Part shown: positions 22,274-33,152 of the stretch, one piece after another
Layout: each line of letters starts with the position of its first letter
Numbering within the stretch: the first letter of the stretch is position 1
From: Annulohypoxylon bovei var. microspora
Taxonomy: Eukaryota > Ascomycota > Sordariomycetes > Xylariales > Hypoxylaceae
Reading direction: 5' to 3'
Length of the DNA stretch: 64,000 bases
Assembly (NCBI GenBank): GCA_022836615.1
Contig: MU405363.1
Span: forward strand, 26,214 to 90,213
Translations under genes and position numbers: made by a program
Notes under the pieces: generated by a model
The model's input: the letters and a program-made list of their open reading frames with translations, nothing else
Database searches by the model: none
Told to the model about the DNA's origin: nothing

Positions 22274-22959
22274 CGGTAACTCTAGCGAAACAGGTACGAC
22301 TTTTTGAATAAACAGGTAAATCCACTTTGAAATTTCAGCCAATTAGAAGCACGCAAATCACAGCTTTTCGAAGCGTTGTACTAAGTTAATTACACATTTT
22401 ACACATACACGTTTTTAAACCTTAATAAATATTTACTTAATAATGAAAATATAATTAAAAATAACATTTAATTAAATTAATTATGTTAATTTTTTAAACT
22501 TTTTTCAATGAACGTTTAAATGTTTAAATATTATATAAAAATTACGCATTTACTTAGGTACATAGGCTTGTTGATTTGTAAGGGTATCACGTGTTAGCGC
22601 CAAGAAATGTAGCTTGTTGACTTTAAACCTCAACCACACTCTAAGGAGTTGATGCATTCGAATGAAACTTATATCATTCAATTCGTTGAACTGAGAGCTT
22701 CACAAATATCCATTTCATATAATTCTAAGTCGTAAATATCGAAAGTTATTTTGATATCTCTGTTGGATTGGTGTAGCAAGCTCGGACCACCAAAATGTCA
22801 CGTGGTACCCTTTAATGCTACCACTTAGCGCACAATATTCAAGTACCTAAGTATTGTGGAGCCATCAAGGGTTTCTACGTTTTAGCCAATGACATGTGGG
22901 CAAAAGTGGGGATTTACCTGTTTATTCAAAAAACTGCACCTGTTTCGCTAGAGTTACTG
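22274..22959. mobile_element. Non-autonomous TIR element (MITE), 686 bp, 9-bp target duplication
   Basis: The two ends are inverted repeats of about 50 nt. The left end reads CGGTAACTCTAGCGAAACAG... (22274) and the reverse complement of the right end reads CAGTAACTCTAGCGAAACAG... (22959). Both continue through a shared TTTTTGAATAAACAGGTAAATC block. The 9-bp word GCTAGAAAT directly abuts both ends (22265-22273 and 22960-22968), as expected for a target-site duplication. There is no coding sequence inside; the core is AT-rich. Long TIRs with a 9-bp duplication suggest a Mutator-like (MULE) derived element. Confidence 0.85.
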
Positions 22960-23708
22960 GCTAGAAATGTGTACCTTAAGTGGGCCATGGAGATGGCAAA
23001 TTCGTGCCTACGAGGGCGGCCTAGTTTGCGCTAGGATTCAGGGGATGTTGGAATTAAGGATGAGCACTACATCCATATCAGTCAACGCGGGTAGCCCACA
23101 GTTACCATGCTATTGGCATCACTGATATATGTATTGTAGTAGTATCGAACATACCTAGCTATGCCTGATGTAGTAGGCGTGCTAAGCTAAGACTCACATT
23201 TTACACTCCAACTTGTATTGATTATTATAACCTTTTCAGCATTTCGTATCCAAAGACGGGCGCCGCTGAGGTTCACACAGTGTCCTGCACACAGCTGGTC
23301 GTGGGTAGTAACCTGTACCCCCTGGTATATTCACTAATATAAGGACGTCGTCGGGGATGTATTATATTGGCGCAATTTTGTGCCCCCATATATATAATAA
23401 TTATGTGAAAGATCTCAGCAATCGAACCCCTTCAGCAATGTAGTCGCAACAGCTGGTCACGATTAGAGGCCATTCTGCTGCTGCTAGAATTACGCCTATC
23501 AAATCGCCTATGGCTGAAGGAACGATCTAATAAGCTCGATGGCCATGCTTCTTTGATGTTCACACAATGAACGAATCGACCGATCTCTTCAAACTCCTCA
23601 GCCTACCGGCCTGTGATGGAATAGGCGGACCCTTGCAAACGGTGCGAGACAAACTTTAGGGCATACAACAATATACCTAGGTAATCTCGGTAGCAATATG
23701 TGACCTGA

Positions 23709-23740
23709 CTCGTGAATCTCGTGAATCTCGTGAATCTCGT
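23709..23740. repeat. 9-bp tandem repeat
   Basis: Three to four copies of TCGTGAATC (phase arbitrary) occur in tandem. The open frame across it on the minus strand only reflects this repeat (EIHEIHEIH) and is not called as a gene. Confidence 0.7.
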
Positions 23741-24142
23741 ACTCGTAGTGTATCTCTTGGAGGAGCACTGTTTTCTGATCTAGCACATCTTGAATCCAAC
23801 GAAGGCACTCATTTCTGATATGTTCAACAAAGAATTCACAATCTGGCCGTAGATTAGTGTCGTACGTCGTGATGCCCACTTCCGAGGGTGGGCCAAAGTA
23901 TTTCCAGCCAAACGAGCGTCTCCAGACACTAGGTCAAGGCCGGCAGGGGATTGTCTCTACAGTGGACGCCGGGAAGCTACGTGGTTTATCCATATCTTAA
24001 ACAGTATATGGCCGAGCAGCGTAAAATATAAGATCCTTCGTAATGGAAATTAATATGTTGTTGTTAATCGCCTACTTCACACGTAGAAAAATTTGTTCTC
24101 ACCACAAAAATACACAGGATGGCCTTGGGTGATACCAAATCA

Positions 24143-27103
24143 TCAAGTTCCAGGCAGACCTCCCCGTCTCTCGTGCACTCCTGTTTCGTTGAGGATCAAT
24201 TCTCTATTCCACGACGTTGCAATTTCCTGATGGAAGTCGCTCGACCCGTCATAGGTCATCATACGGCGGACGTGGTCCAGGGCGGATACACCTTCGGCGT
24301 TCTTTTGATGCTGGTCGACGCCATATGCGAGCAGGATGGTGACGCAGCTAGCCGATCTATCGGCAATTTTAGATGCCGGCCAGTCAGGATCTTCGAAAGG
24401 CCAGATATTATCGATTATCTGACAGAATATGCTCAGAAAAGAGTTGCCTGCTTCGTCGGAAACGTGGGGATCTAGGCCCTTGTCAAGTAGAAGCTGCATC
24501 ACCTCTGGCTTATGCCTGCGGCAAGCGGCTCGGACGTAGCGCAATAACATCCCGGGGTCCTCCGTAAATCGGTCGGATGTGCTGTTCATCATTGCGTCGA
24601 TAAATGCGATAGGGACATTGTCGATCGCCCACTCTAACGGCGTTGATCTTTCGAAGGGGTTCGGTATAGAAGTTGGCAGCGTGGATTCGACTGGGTGGAG
24701 ATAATAGTGAATGTTAGCCCCGGCATCGAGCAGACAGTTGACCGAATACAACCTATCCAGCGCCATACAAACATGCAACGGCGTTGTATTTTCTCTTCGG
24801 AATACCGTGTCCGCATCCATATCATCGACACTCAGCAATATTTCGAGTATGATCCCGTCGCCGTACGCAGCGGGATCCGCATAACAAGCGGTTTGTAGAT
24901 GGCCGACGCGCTCCTCTTTGGTCGCCTCAAGAAAGCTCTCGTGGTTGACCATCACCTGCACGACGTCCTCTAGGCCGCAGAAAATCGCGAGATCAAGTGG
25001 TCCAAAACTTCGACCGTCGATCTTAGTACCTTTGGGGTGCCTATGCATGATTGCGCCATGATCCAGAAGCAGTTCGACCATATATAGATTTTCGCTCAAG
25101 ACCGGATGTGTCAGAGGGAAACTACCGCCAATAGTCTCGTTCGGATCGGCCCCCTTCAGGAGGAGCACTTCGGCGACCTCGATGTCATCCAGCTTGCAAG
25201 CCTCTATCAGACAGCTCTCGCCATCATCAGAATGGTGATCTATCGGAGCCCCAGCCTCGATTAACAATATCGCGCAGTCGGATTGCCTTCTCTTGATCGT
25301 ATCGAAAACTTGGTGTGGGCTCTTCAATATTTCGCTCCCGCGAGGAAACTTGAAAATGTACTCGAGAGCGAAGGAGTTACCTTGCGTTATGATAATGTCG
25401 ATCGTGGCCTGGATCTCCGCCGGCGTAGGTTCTCTAGATCCGCACTCTAGCAGCGTGTCGCAGAGCTCCGTGTTACCTGACACCAGCGCTCTCGTGAGCA
25501 AAAGGTGGCCGTCCTTCGACTCGAGGATGGCAGGACCTCCGTGTCGGACAAGCAATCGCACTACCTCAGATTTATCCTTGCTAAATCCAGAAGACACGCA
25601 GATCCTCTCGAGGGCCTCGAAAGTATCAGTATTGGGCGGCATGTGATCCAGCAACGCCGTCACCGTACGCAGCATAGCCCCTTTAGGATATATACCAAAT
25701 ATCACTAACGGTCTACAAGCTTTCAACAAAGCCGTATCGCCGATATCGTCGTGGGCGTTGATATCGGCACCTCCGGCAAGAAAAATCCCGACAACTTTAT
25801 CGACATTGACAAGAGAAGCCTTCATGAGTGGTGTCATCAGATCCCTATCCCTAGCTTCCAGATTAGCGCCGGCCTTGATTAATGTTCGAACGACTTCCGT
25901 CCTCAAATGCTCCTGGCAAGATTCGCGGCGGAAGATAAAGGTCTGGCTTGGTCGTTCAGGCATGCAACAACAGTGCAGTATGGACTCGGCACTGCCAGAA
26001 GGCTCGAAGGAAGCGGCAATGTCCACACCTAGTTCGATGAATCTAAGGGCCTCGGCAAAGCGGCCTTCGTAACAGGCGTGCTTGAGGAGGGTGAAAGATC
26101 CTATGGTGGCATTTAGCGAGGCGCCTACCTCTATCAGAAAATCGATCGAACGCCAGTTTCCGGCGTCATACGCGTAGCTCATAGGTGTGCTGCCGGCATG
26201 GTCTTCGACGTCGACATTAGCCTGGTAACCCTCGTCTACGAGGAAGCGGGACACGGAAATCATATCGGAATAGCAAGCCGTATGAAGAGCGGTAATATGG
26301 CGGGCATCTGACCCAAGAACTCTCGGCGATACGTTAATCGAAGCTCCTCTAGATATCAGCAGCCGTGCCGTCGATTCGTGGCCGTGGCAGATAGCAGTAT
26401 GTAGAGGCATCCAGATAGGCGTGTCGGGGTCCGCGCCTAAGAGCATCCGCGGGTTCTCTTCGGGGAGGATGCATTTGCAAAAACCTCTCGACAAGGCATT
26501 GACATCCGCGCCATACCTTAGCAAAAGTTCGATGATATCATCGTTGCCCCACCGCGCGGCGATATGAAGAGGCGTCCAGTAATAGCGGCTCGCGAGATCG
26601 CGAAGGCTTTCGTAGCCAAATCCCCTAATCTCCGGCTCTATGTCGCTTCCGTAGTACGAACTATCGTCCTCATCGTCGTCCGAGGAGAATACCGAATTGA
26701 AATCAGGATCGGTAGACACGTATATTCTACCGGTCTGTGGCTCGGAATCGTAACGGTGGGTATAGCTCGGGGAGCGCATAAAAGGTTTACATGTTTGGAG
26801 AATCGTGAGCACAGTCGACCTGGTAGAATCTTGGACCCAGGCAATATTCGGGTTTGCACCGGCCACAAGCAAGCGTTCGACGGTCCCCCTGTGACCTTCG
26901 TCGACGGCCCAACACATTAGCGCGGCCTCATGCTTGACGAGGCGATAGAGCTGGGGTGTGACGATGCTGTAAATGGCACGGCAAGATCTTGAGAAGGCGG
27001 AAAGGTCCTGGACATCTAGATCTTGTGCCACGTAAGATATTAGCTCTATTGGGAGACTGAGGATGGAAGGCATCTTGGATGATGGTTCTTTAGATTCCCA
27101 CAT
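24143..27103 (-). CDS. F-box / ankyrin-repeat protein (986 aa)
   Basis: An uninterrupted 986-codon frame. The N-terminus (residues about 12-55, ILSLPIELISYVAQDLD.. DLSAFSRSCRAIYSIVTP) resembles an F-box. It is followed by ankyrin repeats for most of the length, for example TPLHIAARWGNDDIIELLLRYGADVN near residue 180 and TPLMKASL..VVGIFLAGGADINAHDDIG near residue 420, and more to about residue 940. An acidic stretch (SSDDDEDDSS) at about residue 140 lies in a loop between early repeats. Such fungal proteins may be substrate adaptors of SCF ubiquitin ligases, but no partner can be named. A second in-frame ATG at 27073 begins MPSILSLP. It is probably unrelated to the terpene pathway. Confidence 0.85.
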   Translation of the reverse strand: MWESKEPSSKMPSILSLPIELISYVAQDLDVQDLSAFSRSCRAIYSIVTPQLYRLVKHEAALMCWAVDEGHRGTVERLLVAGANPNIAWVQDSTRSTVLTILQTCKPFMRSPSYTHRYDSEPQTGRIYVSTDPDFNSVFSSDDDEDDSSYYGSDIEPEIRGFGYESLRDLASRYYWTPLHIAARWGNDDIIELLLRYGADVNALSRGFCKCILPEENPRMLLGADPDTPIWMPLHTAICHGHESTARLLISRGASINVSPRVLGSDARHITALHTACYSDMISVSRFLVDEGYQANVDVEDHAGSTPMSYAYDAGNWRSIDFLIEVGASLNATIGSFTLLKHACYEGRFAEALRFIELGVDIAASFEPSGSAESILHCCCMPERPSQTFIFRRESCQEHLRTEVVRTLIKAGANLEARDRDLMTPLMKASLVNVDKVVGIFLAGGADINAHDDIGDTALLKACRPLVIFGIYPKGAMLRTVTALLDHMPPNTDTFEALERICVSSGFSKDKSEVVRLLVRHGGPAILESKDGHLLLTRALVSGNTELCDTLLECGSREPTPAEIQATIDIIITQGNSFALEYIFKFPRGSEILKSPHQVFDTIKRRQSDCAILLIEAGAPIDHHSDDGESCLIEACKLDDIEVAEVLLLKGADPNETIGGSFPLTHPVLSENLYMVELLLDHGAIMHRHPKGTKIDGRSFGPLDLAIFCGLEDVVQVMVNHESFLEATKEERVGHLQTACYADPAAYGDGIILEILLSVDDMDADTVFRRENTTPLHVCMALDRLYSVNCLLDAGANIHYYLHPVESTLPTSIPNPFERSTPLEWAIDNVPIAFIDAMMNSTSDRFTEDPGMLLRYVRAACRRHKPEVMQLLLDKGLDPHVSDEAGNSFLSIFCQIIDNIWPFEDPDWPASKIADRSASCVTILLAYGVDQHQKNAEGVSALDHVRRMMTYDGSSDFHQEIATSWNRELILNETGVHERRGGLPGT

Positions 27104-28135
27104 CTATGAGCCGTAGATCACTCATAGAGAGTTATGTAGGTATCAAGATGGCGTAGTATTTGTGAGGTTGTAGTTGTAAAGTGCTATAAAGAGAAAGGTT
27201 AAATAAATATCGCGTCCAACGCGCTTGGAGATTACAGATTACATCACACTAGAGGTTAAAGGTTGACAATGACGACACCTGGGCAGCTAGGGTAGCCACG
27301 CCCCTGACTAGCCTGTTAGCCCTCCACCTTATCGGTTGCATGCAGGGACCGGAACCCTGGAACCCTAGAAATTTCTAGCGGGCGAGTACCTGTCAGTGAT
27401 CTACTAGGAAAACTTTATTAGATTTCTATCAGCGATTTGGGTTTGAAATATTAATAGATGATCATTAAATCCGACTTTCTCGTCGATGCCAGAAAAATAG
27501 ATTCTGCTTCCGTTTAGAAGCAAATGAAGTGACTCACGATCATTTCAATTCTCAATACCTACACCTTAAAAGCCATCAAATCCTTTTCCAAACATACAAC
27601 CACAGTTAAGAGGACATCTGGATGTTTTGATTCGGCATCTACCAATGTCAATTATCATGAGAATATTGTATCTCCACAACATGATGACTTTTCCAAATTT
27701 CTTATGCGAGCAACGAAGACGAACGCCAGGTTACTGATTGACAGGTATCTTCTATCTTTCTCCAGAATCTGGAAACTAAGGAATGAAACTTACGAGTTTG
27801 CGTTTACATATGTGGGGCGACGATAAAGACAGTAGCCCGACTTCCATAGGTACCTAGGTACCTACCTAGATTCTTCGTTTCATCCATCAGTTTAGGCCCT
27901 CTCTTGATGGGTATCCACTCAATCCGATAAAGGGGTGGGGTTGGTACATGTAGGATAGGTATGTAGGTAGAATATTTTATCATCCGCCCTCATAAGGCGT
28001 CACGCCTTCTTTTAAGGCATTATTTAGGTTTCTACCTATTAACCACCTTTGATTTTTCTATCCTCTACCTCTGCCTAGTTTAGATCAGATCTTAAGTACA
28101 TCTTCCACTCTCTCTCATCCGTCACTCTTAGCTCG
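27104..28135. other. Divergent intergenic region
   Basis: About 1 kb between the divergent ankyrin and dynamin genes; both promoters should lie here. A CCTAGG palindromic run (GTACCTAGGTACCTACCTAG) is at about 27850-27869. No gene is seen. Confidence 0.5.
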
Positions 28136-30441
28136 ATGACGCGTAAACAAAGTCGCAAACAAGAGAAAACCTACGCCAAAATGACGACCGATCTCGCTGA
28201 GGATATCTCCAAGAGGACTTCTGGTTTTATCCAGTCTAGCAACCATAGGGATCTTCTCGACATCGTCGATTCACTCCGATCTCATGGTGTCAGCCACTAT
28301 ATTGACCTGCCGCAGATCATAGTGTGCGGAAGTCAGTCGTCAGGCAAGAGTTCTACTCTTGAGTCTCTCTCCGGCATTGCCTTCCCAACCGCAGAAGGCC
28401 TTTGCACCCGCTTTGCCACCGAGCTGGTTCTCCGACGTGGAGACAAGCCCGAGATCAAGGTACACATTCAGCCTAGTACCAACAGGACTAATGATGAAAG
28501 AATTCGCTTGTCATCCTTCGCCGGGAAGACCAAGGACCATGATGACTTCCCCAGGATCATCGAGGCTGCCAAGGAAGCAATGGGCCTCACCGGAAGCGAA
28601 GGTTCCAAGATTTTTAGCATGGACGTGTTGCGTATCGAGAGCACGTCGCCCACCGCACCCAACCTAACACTCGTTGATCTGCCTGGCTTGTTCGGCGCCT
28701 CCGACAAGAACCAATCAGACGATGATGCCACTTTGGTCGAAGACCTGGTAATGTCTTATATGAAACAACGCCGCAGTATCATTCTCGCTGTCATCGCCGC
28801 GGATAACCCTTTTGCCAATCAGCCCGTGACTAGGTTTGCTCGAAAGATCGACCCGTCCGGCTTGAGAACGCTTGGTCTCATTACGAAACCCGACAAGATT
28901 GATATTGGATCGGAGAGCGAGTCGTACTATGTAGAGTTAGCGCAGAATCTCAACGTAAAGTTGAATCTCGGATGGCACGTCCTACGCAACAGGAGCCACG
29001 CTACGGCTAAGGATAGCACCGAAGAGAGGGACAAGAGGGAGACGGAATTCTTTGCCGATTCGGTCTGGGCTGCCCTCGACGAATCACAGCTCGGCGTGGA
29101 AACGCTCAGGTCCCGCCTACGCAAAATCTTGTGGAAACAAATTCAGACTGGTTTACCAGGTGTCAAGGTCGAGGTGCAAGCCGGCATTACGGACTGCAGA
29201 ACTAAGTTGACACAACTAGGAAAGGCACGTAGTTCGCAGAGAGAGAAGCATACATATCTTCAACGAATCAGTAGTCGTCTATCAAAACTATCTCGGGCGG
29301 CCATCGACGGGGTATACGCCGACCCGTTTTTCGAGTCTGTCTCTGACCAACAGGATGCTTTTGAGAGAAGATTACGCGCTCACGTGCAGGATATTCTCGA
29401 AAAATATGCTGAAAAGATGCGAGTCGATGGCCATACTCTGGAAGTTGTGGAGGAGGACCTGAGACCAACCCGAACAATGTCGAGGCGATATATCATGAGG
29501 AACGATTATTTGGACCTGGTAAAGGATCTTATGGTTGAATGCCGAGGTCGCGAGCTCCCAGGAACTTTCAATCCTCTTGTCGTGGGGGATCTATTTTGCA
29601 GGCAGTGCAAACCTTGGGAACTAATCACGCAGAACCTAGTTGAGCAGATCCATGAAGCTGCAGCTAGCAACTTCAACAAAATTGTGTCCGGAATTAGTGA
29701 TGAGAATACCAGATCTCGCCTCATGAAAGGACATATTCAGCCAGCATTACACCTTCTCCGACAAGATTTAAAGGACAAGGTCGATGAACTACTAAAACCA
29801 CATTTATCGATCCATCCGATCACGTACAACGACTATCTCACGAAGACCGTTCAAGAGATCCAGACGGTGCGTCATAATAAAAAGTTCGATGAGGTATCCA
29901 TGAAATATTGCAAGTATACGGCGAGCACCGCGCCAACCCAGCCTGTGCAAGTAAACCTGAGGGAACTCCTTCGCCAATTGAAGTTTGAGACTCAGCCTGA
30001 TGTCGAGGAGTACTCTGCCTCGCTTGCAGCTGATGTTGCTGCAGCATATTATCAGGTAACATAACATCCGTCTAATACGGGCTATGTAGCCCAAGGTCTT
30101 GGGAGGATGCTAATGCTGCGTAGGTTGCGCTGAAGAAGTTCACCGATGACATTAGCGTTGATGCCATCGAAGCCTGTCTAATCCAACGCCTACCAGAAGT
30201 GTAAGTAAACGACCAGGAACAACAGCAACCGTTACTAACAGTTATTTTCCATAGGTTCTGTCCCGATGTCATTTGGGACCTTTCTCAGGAGGATGTCGAG
30301 CGACTAGGATCCGAGGATGACAACACCGTAAAGGAGCGCAACGAACTCACTAAGAAGCTAGGTATCCTTGAAGATGGTCTGAAAGACCTAGATGCCTTTA
30401 CAGCTCGATCTGCCATTCGTGCAGTAGTGGATGAGTTATGA
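28136..30441 (+). CDS. Dynamin-family GTPase (727 aa)
   Basis: Exons 28136-30055, 30124-30200 and 30255-30441 give 727 aa. The GTPase domain has the P-loop GSQSSGKSS at about residues 66-74, the dynamin-type Thr region (CTRFATELVLRR), DLPG (G3) and TKPD (G4). The middle and stalk region follow, with a helical C-terminus that resembles a GED-like end. Length and layout fit the fungal dynamin-like family with similarity to Mx-type GTPases, rather than the longer Vps1 or Dnm1 core set; this placement is inference. Such proteins assemble on membranes and use GTP for remodelling. An in-frame ATG at 28181 (MTTDLAEDISK) is an alternative start. Confidence 0.87.
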
Positions 30442-30795
30442 AGTTAAAGGCATAGTATGATATGAAGGGGATAAAATATCCTTAGTGGCAATGCTGGTGT
30501 AATAGTTAGTTGTACTGATCGTATGGTTCATCGACAATACAGATTATTACCTTGACCAATATTACTTCTCAGGAGTACCTGTAATGTATGCTGTGTTACA
30601 GACCAACCACACCGCCTGCTACTCTCGAATCTGGCCCCCAACTAACCCCCCTATCTTAGTGCCGCCCTCCGGTACTCATCGGCACCCTCCAAGAACGTAT
30701 TTTTATCTTGGAGGTCTCTATCTTCCGCATGATTTAGATTTTACTACCTATGCTATAATAATGCCCATCGCTTTTCCGAGACTAACGTGTGCCGT
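30442..30795. other. Intergenic, convergent gene ends
   Basis: About 350 bp between the 3' ends of the dynamin and RNase H genes. It contains a short inverted pair AAGAACGTATTTTTATCTTGGAGG.. preceded by CCTCCAAG near 30687-30716, which could form a small hairpin. No gene is seen. Confidence 0.4.
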
Positions 30796-31814
30796 TTAAC
30801 AGCATATACCCATCACATCCGCCCACTGACTAGGCACATTATTCTCCGAAGCAGCTTTCTTTGCAGCTGCATCCGCAATCCCGTTCCATTCTCTTGGGAT
30901 TCTCCAGAAGCGGATAGAGAGTCCTTTAGCCTTGAACCTCTCAACTTCGCCCAGAAGCATCTCCCACATATCTTTGTTCTTGACATCTGCGTTTGCACTC
31001 GTCTTCCAGTTGTTCTTAAACCATGTCCTTGCCCACTTTGTAGATCCTTCGACCACATACGCCGAGTCGGTGGCAATGGTCATGGTGTTAAAACCCTCGC
31101 CAGGCCAGTTTCGGAAGCGCAGAGCCGCAATGACAGCACGAAGCTCAGCTCTGTTGCTGCTCTGGATGCTCTCGTCGCCAAAAGGTCCCTTGCTCTCCAG
31201 CCGACCCTCTGCCGTTGTCGGCTTGCCCGTGAGTCCCGGTCCATGGACGAATGCCCAGCCGGCTTTAGGATCTGGCTGACCATTGTTCAAGCACGCGCCA
31301 TCGGTGAGGATGAGAACGGCCTGGGGGTCATCACGATGGATGTATCTGACAACTCATGTTAACAAGTCTAGTCTGGGATACCGACTGTTCTAAGAAGGCT
31401 GGCCTTTTCCCTGGGCTACTCTTACCTGGTCAACATTGCATAAGTTCTCTTACCAGGAAACAGTTCTGTTGGAAGGATTGAACTTGTTGGCGGAGTGAAC
31501 CTGGTGGGGAAGACTTGGCCTGTGCCTCTGATTTTTTCTCGGCCATACCCATAGTAATCAGACATGGGAGCATCGATGGGGCTGTGAGCTTCATCGTCCT
31601 CTTCGTCCTCTTCGTCCTCTTCGTCCTCTTCAGCCTCGGTTGAGGGGTCGTCGTCTATGAAATTGTAATCTGTGCAGCACTTTCCACAAGTGACAAGACC
31701 ATGTGGGCCGCAGACAATTCGGCCGTCGGGCAACTCGCAGGGGCCCTCTTCGTCATCACTACTAGATGGGTTAACCGGGTAAAAACCCTGGGCAAGATAC
31801 CATCCGAGAGGCAT
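30796..31814 (-). CDS. RNase H-domain protein (312 aa)
   Basis: Exons 31814-31426 and 31345-30796 give 312 aa. The C-terminal half is an RNase H type 1 fold: the first Asp in LILTDGACLNNG, the Glu in SNRAELRAVIAALR, the Asp in IATDSAYVVEG and the final Asp in WNGIADAAAKKAA. All four catalytic carboxylates are present, so it should cleave RNA in RNA:DNA hybrids. The N-terminal half has a Cys-rich segment (CGPHGLVTCGKCC) and an acidic run (EDEEDEEDEED) encoded by a 9-bp tandem near 31592-31628. There is no typical hybrid-binding domain. It is common in Pezizomycotina; whether it is the main RNase H1 is unclear. Confidence 0.85.
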
Positions 31815-32283
31815 TGTAGCAATAGTGAAAGGTGGATGAAAAGGAACAATCTCAGCCAGGCAGGTAAAGATTTCTGAGACGGGATCAAGCGCTATCAGAT
31901 ACGCGACTGGAGTTAAGTGTAGGTGGTAGAAGAACGAACTTAAATCAAGACCTGATCGTGAGAGAATGGAAGGTGTATTGAAGCAGGAGGAAGTGCAAAC
32001 ACACCAGCACCCAAATTTAAGTCCAACCTACCTGTTACTATACAAGTAGGAAGTTGTGCACGTGCCACCCCCACCACAAACCTTATATCTGAGGACATTC
32101 TACTACCGGTGGGCGTCGTGGGGCTGCCGGCTGGCACCCACCTGCACACCAACGCATTAGAGTACCTACTTCCTTCTACCTAATCCACCTCGCGCAATTC
32201 CTAACCTCCTACACATCATATCATTCTCAATACTGATCTCGATTACCTCTTCTAGGCCCTTGTCGACTTGAACCTATACCTAT

Positions 32284-32562
32284 GAAGATGAAGAGGGCCT
32301 GGAGCATTTATTGAAATTCTATGAAATAGAACGGTCCCGTAATAAGGCGATCAAGCTCCTAGTGAAGACTTCGTCGTTGTTCGTCACTGTCCATGACTAC
32401 TTGTCGATGTTACGTGCCTGGTCTATAGAGTTGCGCGAAGATATCCCAGAGGTCATGGGCATGTGGAATAGTATACCTTTACCGCCAGAAACGAAATCGG
32501 TAGTTGTGGATTTCCCCCTGGATTTACTAATGGTTGACAAAGAGGAGACTGAACTTTCTTGA
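32284..32562 (+). pseudogene. Orphan open frame, possible gene fragment
   Basis: An open frame of about 93 codons that starts after an upstream in-frame stop. The first ATG is at 32311. It encodes a soluble, Leu/Glu-rich helical segment (LLVKTSSLFVTVHDYLSM). I do not recognise it. It may be a decayed exon of a lost gene or chance. Confidence 0.25.
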
Positions 32563-33124
32563 GGGCGAAGGTGGCTCGAAATTTAAATAGGACAACCAGT
32601 TTTAAAGCTCGATATGGAACAATCTAGTCACTTTGACAATGATGGCATCTTTAGAGGAGGGCTTTAAGAAGAATGAAATATGTTTTTTTTCTAGTTACCG
32701 GCACCTCGGTAGGTAGATTACTGGGTTTGTATTGTGTAGTCTTTATAAAAGAAATGAGCTGATGCTTACTCTGCCTTATTGTTGGCTTTATCAGAGACTT
32801 TAAATATTCAACCCCTCCACAAAACGCCCAAGAAAAGATACTTATTGTCTCTGAATAGTTTCAAAATCAGTGAGAAAGTCTTTAATGTTACCTAAATTAT
32901 TTATAATTTTCAAGGTAAGGGAGTTATATAATGACATCTTTAACTAACTAATGGTTTATCACTAAAGCTTTTCTTTCAAGGCAATTTCTCACCTATAATA
33001 ATAACTCTTATAGTCAGGAGTAATAGTTTGAAAATACCTACAATGTATTTACATTCTTTAAATATGGTGCAATGGAGTCTTACCATAAAGCAAGGTGGCT
33101 TATTGAAGCTGATGTAATAGTCCC

Positions 33125-33152
33125 ATGGAAGTGACAAATATCACTTCCATGT
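33125..33152. repeat. Perfect 11-bp hairpin
   Basis: CATGGAAGTGA and TCACTTCCATG are exact reverse complements separated by CAAATA. No flanking gene supports a function. Confidence 0.6.

Larger units (their letters stand above)
22095..24142. other. Repeat-rich intergenic region
   Basis: About 2 kb with no supported gene. It contains the 686-bp TIR element (22274-22959), a very AT-rich core around 22390-22550, a CCTAGG microrepeat near 22135 and a 9-bp tandem near 23709-23740 (TCGTGAATC, about three copies). The region separates the terpene cluster from the ankyrin gene. Confidence 0.55.

Noticed and set aside
23598..23879. 93-codon open frame on the minus strand
   Set aside because: Its only feature is an EIH repeat made by a 9-bp tandem; no family resemblance.
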